From the NCBI GenBank assembly GCA_964524965.1, contig CAZGDY010000072.1:1-8844 (forward strand): a DNA stretch of 8,844 nt, written 5' to 3'. The stretch is from Kmv34 sp964524965. GTDB lineage: Bacteria; Aerophobota; Aerophobia; Aerophobales; B3-G15. Each line of letters begins with the position of its first letter. Positions within the stretch are counted from its first letter, which is position 1. This document shows, one piece after another, positions 1 to 6,041 of the stretch. The position numbers were made by a program, and so were the translations under genes. Below the pieces are notes generated by a model. That model saw nothing but the letters and a program-made list of their open reading frames with translations, did not search any database and was not told the origin of the DNA.

Positions 1-157
1 CTTATTTTAAGACCTTTTCAGGGAGAGTGCCCACAAAAATGAGTTATTTTTAACGTAGTTGCCCCACTTTAAAATATCTTGAGGACTTTTTCACCTCTCT
101 TCTAGGAGTATATAATAAATTAGTTTTTCTAAAATTATCTTTTCCCCCGGAAATAGA
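1..157. other. Non-coding stretch at left edge, no gene seen
   Basis: Reading both strands I find no open frame of useful length, no tRNA and no convincing hairpin-plus-T-run terminator. It lies downstream of the minus-strand membrane protein gene. It contains a TATAAT at 111-116 facing right, but the best -35 match 17 bp upstream (TTTTCA) is poor and a transcript would run antisense into the membrane protein gene, so I do not call it a promoter. The region may carry the leader of a gene beyond the left edge. Confidence 0.5.
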
Positions 158-835
158 TCAGGCTCTGATTGCTCGAACAAAATGAGAGATGCCGCCTAAA
201 ATAAATCCACCTGCTACCCAATAGTAAAGAAGAGTAGGATAAACTAAAATTGCCACTCCTGCCCCCAGGTAAACAAGGCCCGTAAAAACCACGCTCACTT
301 TTTCGGTTTTGCTAACTTTATTACTCATTCTATCTACTACCTCCAATAATAAAGGAATTCTTAGAGCTTTAGATGCTAAAGGATGCTCCCGACTGGAGAG
401 AACTATATTTTTTCTCACCTCGTTCCAAAAATCTGTAAAATAAACGATGTTTAAAAAGACCACTCCGGTAAGGATAACCACAGCGTAAGTTAAAGAAGAC
501 CAATATTCACCCCAGGTGAGGAGAAAACCGATCTCATCTATAAAGAATCCCAGCCCTATCCCGTATAGCAAAGCAGCTAACTTTCTTATATTCTTTCCCC
601 TGTAGTTAAGGGCAAGCCAACCACCAACGCAAAGAAGAGCAAACCCATAAAAAAAATGATGAATGTGCACTCCTCCTACAATAAGATTTCTTCCGACATG
701 AGTAACATCTTCCGTATATATAGCCTTATCGGCCTTAGTAACAACTACCCATAACCTGGCAAAAATAAAGGAAAAGAAAAAAGAAGTTATAGCTATAAAA
801 GGAATAGCTTTATCTTCTTGGCTCTTATTTTTCAT
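158..835 (-). CDS. Conserved multi-pass membrane protein with HIHH and DE motifs
   Basis: This is a 225-residue integral membrane protein of unknown function. Hydrophobic segments lie near residues 11-32, 56-77, 86-107, 113-135, 181-199 and 202-220, giving about six membrane passes, with a polar loop at 136-178. Segment two begins with VHIHHFFYG (His57, His59, His60), and segment three carries GLGFFIDEIG (Asp100, Glu101) followed by a WGEYW stretch. I recall similar patterns (an HxHH..(Y/W)G helix, then a G-rich helix with a DE pair) in unnamed actinobacterial and archaeal membrane proteins; this is from memory, not a search. The His and acidic residues fall inside predicted helices and could bind a metal or a cofactor, which is inference. 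The ATG start follows a TAGGG Shine-Dalgarno about nine bases upstream. It has its own promoter overlapping a 36-bp palindrome and is divergent from the queD-like gene. The substrate or role is unknown. Confidence 0.85.
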   Translation of the reverse strand: MKNKSQEDKAIPFIAITSFFFSFIFARLWVVVTKADKAIYTEDVTHVGRNLIVGGVHIHHFFYGFALLCVGGWLALNYRGKNIRKLAALLYGIGLGFFIDEIGFLLTWGEYWSSLTYAVVILTGVVFLNIVYFTDFWNEVRKNIVLSSREHPLASKALRIPLLLEVVDRMSNKVSKTEKVSVVFTGLVYLGAGVAILVYPTLLYYWVAGGFILGGISHFVRAIRA

Positions 836-873
836 AGGTTCATTCCCTACTCATAAATATCGACGTGAAAGTC

Positions 874-902
874 ATTATAAATAAATATTTAAATTCTTGC
901 AA
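874..902 (-). promoter_or_regulatory. Promoter of the membrane protein gene, TTGCAA-N17-TATAAT
   Basis: On the minus strand a perfect TATAAT (874-879) is preceded, at exactly 17 bp, by TTGCAA (897-902), a four-of-six match to TTGACA. The predicted transcript begins near 867 and gives a leader of about 32 bases before the ATG at 835. The -35 hexamer is the exact centre of the 36-bp palindrome at 882-917, so a protein bound there would cover the -35 box and almost all of the spacer. Confidence 0.65.
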
Positions 903-917
903 GAATTTAAATATTTA
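882..917. repeat. Perfect 36-bp palindrome, candidate operator
   Basis: Each 18-base arm reads TAAATATTTAAATTCTTG from its own 5' end, and the arms meet with no spacer between 899 and 900. All 18 base pairs are matched, and the symmetry breaks only at 881/918 (A opposite A). It lies in the divergent intergenic region between the membrane protein gene and the queD-like gene, over the -35 and spacer of the former and about 60 bp upstream of the -35 of the latter. A transcription terminator is unlikely because there is no loop, no T-run and both flanking genes point away. A dimeric or tetrameric repressor or activator site is the simplest reading. I do not recognise the motif as a known operator. 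Confidence 0.9.
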
Positions 918-977
918 ATCTACCTAAATCAAAGCTAGAGAACGTAATAAAATTTTCCTGGCCTGCTCTTTTTTCTC

Positions 978-1005
978 TTGACAAATAAAAAATTGGAGAA
1001 ATAAT
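978..1005 (+). promoter_or_regulatory. Promoter of the queD-like gene, TTGACA-N16-AATAAT
   Basis: A perfect TTGACA (978-983) is followed after 16 bp by AATAAT (1000-1005), five of six to the -10 consensus. Transcription would start near 1012, leaving a leader of about 33 bases. That leader is A-rich with no C-rich hairpin loop, so a preQ1 riboswitch is not supported. The nearest Shine-Dalgarno-like stretch is AAGGA at 1027-1031, 13 bases from the ATG, which is longer than usual; a weaker AAGAGA lies closer to the start. Confidence 0.7.
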
Positions 1006-1044
1006 ACTTGCAACACAACAAAAACTAAGGATAAATAAAGAGAA

Positions 1045-1386
1045 ATGTTAGTAACAAAAGAATTTGAGTTTGATGCTGCTCATAAACTAATAAGTTATAA
1101 AGGAAAATGTGAAAATCTGCATGGTCACAGATGGAAAATTCAAGTTACCTTGCAGGCTCCGGTGGGAAAAGATGATATTGCTTTTGATTTTATTGAATTG
1201 AAAGAAATTGTAGAAGAAAAAATTATTAAAAAACTGGACCACAGCTATCTCAATGATTTTTTACCTCAGCCTTCTACCGAAAATATAGCTTTGTGGGCAT
1301 GGAAAAAGTTGAGAGAACTTCCGCTATATGAAATAAAGGTATGGGAATCTCCTACCAGCTCTGTAACCTATAGGGGCAAGGAATAA
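1045..1386 (+). CDS. queD: 6-carboxytetrahydropterin synthase / PTPS family (QueD-like)
   Basis: This 113-residue cytosolic enzyme belongs to the 6-pyruvoyl-tetrahydropterin synthase (COG0720) family. QueD converts dihydroneopterin triphosphate to 6-carboxytetrahydropterin in the pathway to preQ0 and queuosine. The zinc ligands are visible as His13 (DAAH), His26 and His28 (LHGH). Cys22 is the expected catalytic cysteine, Asp65-His66 lie in LDHSYLND, and Glu101 in WESPTSS is the pterin-anchoring acid. PSTENIA (76-82) is also typical. The length is close to that of E. coli QueD (about 120). The Cys-loop reads CENLHGH, so it holds both the QueD cysteine and the Glu typical of the PTPS-III folate-bypass subgroup, and a dual role is possible. 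The ATG start is fixed by an in-frame TAA nine bases upstream. It stands alone: no queC, queE or queF is in view. It has its own promoter. Confidence 0.93.
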   Translation: MLVTKEFEFDAAHKLISYKGKCENLHGHRWKIQVTLQAPVGKDDIAFDFIELKEIVEEKIIKKLDHSYLNDFLPQPSTENIALWAWKKLRELPLYEIKVWESPTSSVTYRGKE

Positions 1387-1401
1387 AAAAAAACTAAAAC
1401 C

Positions 1402-1938
1402 TTATTTTTCCCTTCTCCTAAACTCCTGTATTATTCGCTCTATATCACTGGAAGCAGACCTTGCAGCCATAGCAGCTACATAAACAAGAACTGAGAACTG
1501 CCAGGCATCCTCAGGACCAACGATAAGACCAGAATAAATATCTTCTTTTTTTTCCAATTGGTCAGAAAAATAACCTACCGCTTTATCTACGTCCCCTTCA
1601 AAAATATTCAGAGTGCGAGCTTCGTTTCGATACTTTAAAGTAGGAAAAGAAATACCTCTCATTAAAAAGAATCTGCGTATATCATCACCGCTTAAACTAA
1701 AATCCTCCTCAAAATCAAAACCTTCAAATTGAGCAGAAGAACTATGAGGAAGTATAATTAAAGGCCTGTGAACTATTATTTTTCCTTTTCTCACTACAGT
1801 ATCACCCAAATTTATAGCTGAGGAAGCAAGGGTTACATAATCAAGTTCCGTAGAATCAAAAGCTAATAAATTACGTAAACGATATTTTACTATTTTTGTT
1901 TCTCTAATAGCTTTTTCCCATTTTTCTTCCAGATCCAT
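1402..1938 (-). CDS. Hypothetical protein, 178 aa, family not recognised
   Basis: I do not recognise this protein. It is soluble-looking, with no signal peptide, and begins with a charged helix (residues 1-25). A predicted beta region follows with VRKGKIIVHRPLIILPH (49-65), then an acidic stretch FEGFDFEEDF (71-80) and a SLSGDDIRRFFLMRGISFP segment (81-99). Near the C-terminus, EDAWQFSVLVYVAAMAARSASSD (143-165) forms a hydrophobic helix that is more likely buried or amphipathic than a true membrane anchor, followed by a charged tail ending RRREK. The ATG is well supported by a strong GGGGGA Shine-Dalgarno. Its candidate promoter sits in the 92-bp gap after the exchanger gene. It converges on queD with only 15 bp between stop codons. 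The coding reading is strong because of the RBS, base composition and lack of any competing frame; the function is unknown. Confidence 0.82.
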   Translation of the reverse strand: MDLEEKWEKAIRETKIVKYRLRNLLAFDSTELDYVTLASSAINLGDTVVRKGKIIVHRPLIILPHSSSAQFEGFDFEEDFSLSGDDIRRFFLMRGISFPTLKYRNEARTLNIFEGDVDKAVGYFSDQLEKKEDIYSGLIVGPEDAWQFSVLVYVAAMAARSASSDIERIIQEFRRREK

Positions 1939-1981
1939 AACTTCCCCCTTCTTATTTCGTTTGACGCAAGGACCTTACCGT

Positions 1982-2009
1982 ATATTACTCAAATAAATCC
2001 CCTCGTCAA
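1982..2009 (-). promoter_or_regulatory. Candidate promoter of the 178-aa gene, TTGACG-N16-TAATAT
   Basis: On the minus strand TTGACG (2004-2009, five of six) and TAATAT (1982-1987, four of six) are 16 bp apart. The predicted start near 1975 leaves a leader of about 37 bases with a GGGGGA ribosome site. This would let the 178-aa gene be transcribed apart from the exchanger-pyrD unit upstream, although read-through is equally possible because no terminator hairpin is evident in the gap at 1939-2030. Confidence 0.5.
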
Positions 2010-2030
2010 CCCACAGAGCTTTATTTAATT

Positions 2031-3047
2031 CTATCCTACAAGAAAAAACAAGACAGAGCTTCCCCCTATCAAAACCAAAACGATAGCTATAGCATCCCAG
2101 CCAAGTTTCATGAAAGAACGTTTAGACCGAGATGTAAGTCCCACTATAACTATAGTTAACAAGATTATAGCTAACATCGCCGTAAAAAGATTCTCCACCC
2201 GAATTGAGGAAAGAAACGTTTTACCTTTAAGGAGTGCATCACAAACAGGGATAATCATCACATCAAAAAAATTACTACCCAATATATTGCCAACCGCCAT
2301 ATTTATATCAAACTTGAGAGCACTTACAGAAACTATAAGTTCGGGAAAAGAAGTGACCATCGCAAGAAAAAAAGTCCCCATTAAAACTTCGCTCCATCCC
2401 ATAACTGTTACTATCTCTTTTCCTATCTGGGAAAGCCACATTCCCAATCCGATAATTGCTAAAAGGTAAAATATAAACTTAAGTAAAGTGTACCGAAAAG
2501 TTGCTTGCTGGTATTTTTTTTTAACCGAAGAAATCGCGATATTTTGTTGGTTCCCCTTTTTGGTAGCTTTTTCTAAGTTAAATATAGAAACAAGCGCTAT
2601 TATCAAAAGAATCGGGAGAATAAAACTCTCCCAACCTAAACCCCAAAAAACCGGACTAATGCCAACAACAATTCTAAGGAGCATTGAAAAAACAACCACA
2701 CTTAAAAAAATAATACTCCAGCCAGCATAAAGAATTTGTTTGGCATGCACCTTAAACATAATAGGACCTTCTCCTTCAATCAGGTCTAAAACAGCAATGA
2801 TTCCCAGATTTAAAATAATACTTCCGAAAACACCTCCAGCAGCAAAATCAGGAACCTTAATCACAACCACAGAAGCAATGCTTGTTACAAATTCTGGGGC
2901 AGAAGTAGCAATAGACAAAATTGCAAACCCCATAATAGTTCTTGTAACCTTGGTTTTTTCACATATAACATCCCCTAAAAAGGACAGTTTATATCCACAC
3001 CAGATAATCGCTATACCACAAATGATAAACTTTACCCAGGAAAGCAT
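2031..3047 (-). CDS. CaCA-family sodium/calcium-type cation exchanger
   Basis: This 338-residue inner-membrane antiporter is of the Ca2+:cation antiporter (CaCA) superfamily, the YrbG-like group. The two inverted alpha repeats are clear. The first has ATSAPEFVTS (47-56) and GGVFGSIILN (71-80). The second has VTSFPELIVS (231-240) and GNILGSNFFD (253-262). Glu52 and Glu236 are the expected cation-binding acids. About ten hydrophobic segments surround a charged central loop (159-186, KKGNQQ...KKKYQQ) that separates the two halves. The first repeat reads GSIILN where GSN is usual, and the second ends in Asp rather than Asn, which may affect ion choice. The ATG lies one base after the pyrD stop, with GAGGA in the last codons of pyrD as ribosome site, so translation is probably coupled to pyrD. 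The exported ion (Ca2+, Na+, K+ or another) cannot be read from the sequence. Confidence 0.9.
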   Translation of the reverse strand: MLSWVKFIICGIAIIWCGYKLSFLGDVICEKTKVTRTIMGFAILSIATSAPEFVTSIASVVVIKVPDFAAGGVFGSIILNLGIIAVLDLIEGEGPIMFKVHAKQILYAGWSIIFLSVVVFSMLLRIVVGISPVFWGLGWESFILPILLIIALVSIFNLEKATKKGNQQNIAISSVKKKYQQATFRYTLLKFIFYLLAIIGLGMWLSQIGKEIVTVMGWSEVLMGTFFLAMVTSFPELIVSVSALKFDINMAVGNILGSNFFDVMIIPVCDALLKGKTFLSSIRVENLFTAMLAIILLTIVIVGLTSRSKRSFMKLGWDAIAIVLVLIGGSSVLFFLVG

Positions 3048-3048
3048 A

Positions 3049-3978
3049 TCATTCCTCTTTTATTTTAAGCTGACCAATTAATTGGGAGAATTTTCCTATC
3101 TTTTTTCCCCGCAGATAATGCTCAAGTTCTGTAATTATTTTTAATGAAATTGCCGGGTCTATAAAGTTAGCTGTTCCCACTGCTATTGCACTTGCCCCAG
3201 CCAAAACAAATTCCAGTGCATCATTCAGGTTCATTATTCCTCCCATTCCCAAAATGGGAATATTTATTTTACGATATATTTCCCACACGATTTTTACCGC
3301 AATTGGTTTTAGGGCTGGCCCAGAAAGTCCTCCCGTGATATTTCCCAATTTTGGGCGTTGAGTATCAGTATTAATTGCCATAGCAGGGATAGTATTAATC
3401 AAAGATAAAGCTTCTGCTCCACCTTCTTTAGCGGCTTGAGAAATCTCAACCATATTTCCAATCTGAGGGGAGAGCTTAAGAATCAAAGGTAAATCGGCAA
3501 TACCTTTTAGCTTCTTAGTTAAAGAGAATACCAATCGGGCATCTTTTCCTATTATTTCTTCTGATTTTAAATTGGGACAGGATACATTTATCTCCAGAGC
3601 TTTTATGCCTTTTCTATTCGTTAATCTCTCAACTAATCTTAAATAATCCTCTTCACTTTCTCCAGCGATGCTTACAATTACAGTTGTATCAAGTTTTTGC
3701 AGAAAGGGAAGGTTTTTTTTAATAAAAACATCAACCCCGGGGTTCTCCAGACCAATAGAGTTCAACAGACCAGCCGACGTCTCAGCTAAACGAGGAGGCC
3801 GGTTTCCCTCTCGAGGCTTTAAAGTTAAGGTTTTGGTAATTATTCCTCCCAACTTATTTAAATCGATACAATGAGAGTATTCCTCTCCGTAACCAAAAGT
3901 CCCAGCTGCAACCAATACCGGGTTTTTAAATTTAACTTTACCCAGTCCGATAGTTAAATCTACCTTAAATTTATTCAA
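3049..3978 (-). CDS. pyrD: Dihydroorotate dehydrogenase class 1B, catalytic subunit
   Basis: This is the 309-residue FMN-binding catalytic subunit of the PyrD(B)2-PyrK2 complex, which oxidises dihydroorotate to orotate in pyrimidine synthesis and passes electrons to NAD+ through PyrK. Visible features are Lys49 in ITKTLT, the substrate loop NSIGLENPG (73-81), the catalytic Cys134 in EINVSCPN (Cys is diagnostic of class 1, Ser of class 2), Lys168 in ILKLSP, GGLSG (216-220), and the FMN-phosphate loops GMGGI (244-248) and VGTA (267-270). Length matches the family. No N-terminal membrane helix is present, as expected for class 1. The start is TTG, chosen because the family N-terminus begins here and AAAGG lies seven bases upstream. 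It follows the DUF1841 gene by 23 bp and precedes the exchanger by one base. The electron-transfer partner PyrK is encoded at the right end of the window, not adjacent as is usual. Assignment to 1B rests on that partner. Confidence 0.95.
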   Translation of the reverse strand: MNKFKVDLTIGLGKVKFKNPVLVAAGTFGYGEEYSHCIDLNKLGGIITKTLTLKPREGNRPPRLAETSAGLLNSIGLENPGVDVFIKKNLPFLQKLDTTVIVSIAGESEEDYLRLVERLTNRKGIKALEINVSCPNLKSEEIIGKDARLVFSLTKKLKGIADLPLILKLSPQIGNMVEISQAAKEGGAEALSLINTIPAMAINTDTQRPKLGNITGGLSGPALKPIAVKIVWEIYRKINIPILGMGGIMNLNDALEFVLAGASAIAVGTANFIDPAISLKIITELEHYLRGKKIGKFSQLIGQLKIKEE

Positions 3979-4001
3979 GTTTTTTCCTTTTTTAAAGTAG
4001 G

Positions 4002-4451
4002 TTATCTCCAGCTCATTTCATTTAATCTCTGAATATACTTTAATCTATCAAGAGGTTTTCTGTACTTAAGGGCCTCAAAAAGATGCTCAGAAAAAATAGC
4101 GATAATTTCATGAATTGCTTTATGTTTATCTATGCTTTGAGAGACATATCGACCAACCTGCCGGGGATTTTCTTCCCCAATTTGATTTTCTATTGCAATA
4201 TGCAGATAAACATGAAGATAAGGATTTATCTGCTCTGCTCTTTTCTTGGGATGAGAAGAAATGGCATCCCATAAATTGGAATATTCTTCGTGCTCCAGCA
4301 AAATTTTGGCTAATTTTTTATCTTCTGGGGAAAGTTCTTTTTCCTCTTTTATTTTTCCCCATACCTCCTGAACCCTTTTTTTTTGAGACCCTCCCATTAC
4401 CTCGTTCCAGGCTCTGGATAATTTTGCCTGCATTTCTTGTTCTTTTTCCAT
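4002..4451 (-). CDS. DUF1841 family protein
   Basis: This 149-residue, charged, helical and probably cytosolic protein matches my memory of the DUF1841 family, whose hallmark is an NP(F/Y)LH..LH.AI..Q helix. Here it reads NPYLHVYLHIAIENQ at 76-90, followed by NPRQVGR and a second conserved helix at 108-127 with His110, His114 and Glu115, then a short acidic/basic C-terminus. Recurrent His residues could suggest metal or nucleotide binding, but the function of the family is unknown to me. Members I recall are mostly proteobacterial and sit beside unrelated housekeeping genes. The ATG is preceded by AGGAG at a six-base spacing. It lies 52 bp after the kinase and 23 bp before pyrD, within the same minus-strand run. 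Confidence 0.75.
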   Translation of the reverse strand: MEKEQEMQAKLSRAWNEVMGGSQKKRVQEVWGKIKEEKELSPEDKKLAKILLEHEEYSNLWDAISSHPKKRAEQINPYLHVYLHIAIENQIGEENPRQVGRYVSQSIDKHKAIHEIIAIFSEHLFEALKYRKPLDRLKYIQRLNEMSWR

Positions 4452-4503
4452 TGAAAGCTCCTAAATTAGTTTTCTTAGAATGAACACACAAAAATTAAAA
4501 TTA

Positions 4504-6024
4504 TTAAAAATCTTTCGTAAATAACTCATAAATTTTATTCGACTTTAGGGCATTGTACAGGTGATTCTTTCTTCTTAGTAGTTCTTTGTACTTGAAGTAA
4601 TTTTCCAAGAGAGGATTAAAAATTGTCATATTATTTAAGGTCATATTTTCAAATGCTTCATGATGAGTACCGTAAATACCCAGTGTTACTGCACAAATTA
4701 TAGCAGCCCCCAGAGAGGATGCTTCGCTATGCTGATACTTTATCACAGATTTATTTATAGCATCTGCTTGAATTTGGTTGAATAAAGAAAACTTAGTTAG
4801 ACCACCCGCCACACTAACGGTAGTAATTTCTCCCATAACATTTTCTATCAGTAAAATATTATCAGCTATTTCCAGGCAAATTCCCTCTAAAACAGCTCGA
4901 ACTAAATCTGACCTTTTCGAGCCTAAAGTTAAGTTAAAAATTAAGCCTTTTGCTATAGGATCCCAGTAAGGTGCAGCACTGCCTTCAAAATGCGGCAGTA
5001 CCGCTATTCCATTCGAGCCAACTGGTACTTTTTCTGCCTCTTTGTTCAATATTTCATAAGAGTTCTTCTCCATTGAAGATAAATCATAAAACTCTTCTTT
5101 AAACCATCTATATATAGAACCCGTATTGAAAATCCCTGCCTCAACAACCCATTTTCCAGGAATAGATGCTGCGCTACACAATACTCTGTTTTTTTTATCA
5201 AATACAGGGCTCTCAGAAAAAGCTATTATAAATGAGCCCGTACCTGTGTTTACCGATGCATAACCAGTTTTTAAGATATTTAAACCTACGGCAGCACTTG
5301 GTTGATCTCCACCAGCTATTATTACCGGAATTCCCTCCATCAAACCAGTAAAAGAAGCTATATCTTTCGACAACTTGCCCACAATGCTTCCTGGCGGAAA
5401 AAGACCTGGCAATAATGAGGAGTCTATATCCGTTATCTTTAAGATGTCTGAATCCCACTCAAAACTTCTTATATTCATCAGCATTGTTCTGGAGGCCTGA
5501 GTCCAATCGGTCACAAAACTATTTGTCAAAAGATACAATATATAATCCTGTACTCCTATTAGCTTATAAGTTTTATTATAAATTTCGGGATAGTTTTTTT
5601 TGAACCATAACATTTTAGGTAAGGAAAAATAAGGGTCTATCCTTAATCCTGTCCTTTGATAAATCTCATTAATGCCGATTAGCTCAGATAACTTTTTACA
5701 CTGTTCTATACTTCGCTTATCTTGCCACATAATCGCATTAAAAAGAGGGTTGCAATCATTATCCACAGAAATAACAGAAGCTCTTTGAGAGGTGACAGAT
5801 ATAGCTAAAATGGATACTGGCTGCTGTTCTATATATTGAGAAACATCTTTTAGCGTTGAAATAAGAGCACTCTTCCAGCTTTTTGGGTCTTGTTCAATTG
5901 ACAGAGAATTGTTAAATAAAAGCTTATACTCTCGGTGAGAATTAAAAATTAGTCTGCCTTTTAAGTTATATAATACTGACCTTAAGCTTGCTGTTCCCAC
6001 ATCCACTGCCAAAATGCATTCCAT
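4504..6024 (-). CDS. FGGY-family carbohydrate kinase, substrate unknown
   Basis: This 506-residue ATP-dependent sugar kinase is of the FGGY family (xylulokinase, glycerol kinase, ribulokinase, LsrK). N-terminal ribonuclease-H-like domain: phosphate-1 motif VDVGTASLR (7-15), IMWQDKRS (98-105) and YQRTGLRIDPYFSLPKMLW (122-140). C-terminal domain: AGGDQPSAAVG (237-247) with likely catalytic base Asp240, NTGTGSF (259-265) as phosphate-2 loop, and the FGGY signature AGGLTKFSLFNQIQADA (406-422) with the adenosine loop. Length is normal and no key residue is missing. The frame stays open 13 codons further to a TTG inside the preceding gene, but I chose the ATG because family similarity starts at MECILAVDVGT and the TTG has no ribosome site. 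The site before the ATG is also weak. It lies 17 bp after the dehydrogenase, so the two are probably co-expressed. No transporter or isomerase is nearby to reveal the sugar. Confidence 0.92.
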   Translation of the reverse strand: MECILAVDVGTASLRSVLYNLKGRLIFNSHREYKLLFNNSLSIEQDPKSWKSALISTLKDVSQYIEQQPVSILAISVTSQRASVISVDNDCNPLFNAIMWQDKRSIEQCKKLSELIGINEIYQRTGLRIDPYFSLPKMLWFKKNYPEIYNKTYKLIGVQDYILYLLTNSFVTDWTQASRTMLMNIRSFEWDSDILKITDIDSSLLPGLFPPGSIVGKLSKDIASFTGLMEGIPVIIAGGDQPSAAVGLNILKTGYASVNTGTGSFIIAFSESPVFDKKNRVLCSAASIPGKWVVEAGIFNTGSIYRWFKEEFYDLSSMEKNSYEILNKEAEKVPVGSNGIAVLPHFEGSAAPYWDPIAKGLIFNLTLGSKRSDLVRAVLEGICLEIADNILLIENVMGEITTVSVAGGLTKFSLFNQIQADAINKSVIKYQHSEASSLGAAIICAVTLGIYGTHHEAFENMTLNNMTIFNPLLENYFKYKELLRRKNHLYNALKSNKIYELFTKDF

Positions 6025-6041
6025 TGTCTTGTGCTCTTTTT

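Noticed and set aside
88..116. TTTTCA-N17-TATAAT, a rightward promoter-like match
   Set aside because: Only the -10 is good; it would transcribe antisense into the 3' end of the membrane protein gene with no gene to serve, and TATAAT is common by chance in such AT-rich DNA.
882..917. Palindrome as a transcription terminator
   Set aside because: Both flanking genes point away from it, there is no loop and no T-run after the stem.
1006..1044. preQ1 riboswitch upstream of the queD-like gene
   Set aside because: The leader from the predicted start is about 33 A-rich bases with no stem or C-rich loop, too little for the aptamer.
1379..1412. Bidirectional terminator between queD and the 178-aa gene
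   Set aside because: A and T runs are present on either side, but the possible stem has several mismatches and only four firm pairs.
2110..3081. Three plus-strand open frames opposite the exchanger gene
   Set aside because: They are shadows of the exchanger coding strand, with no ribosome sites and no family resemblance.
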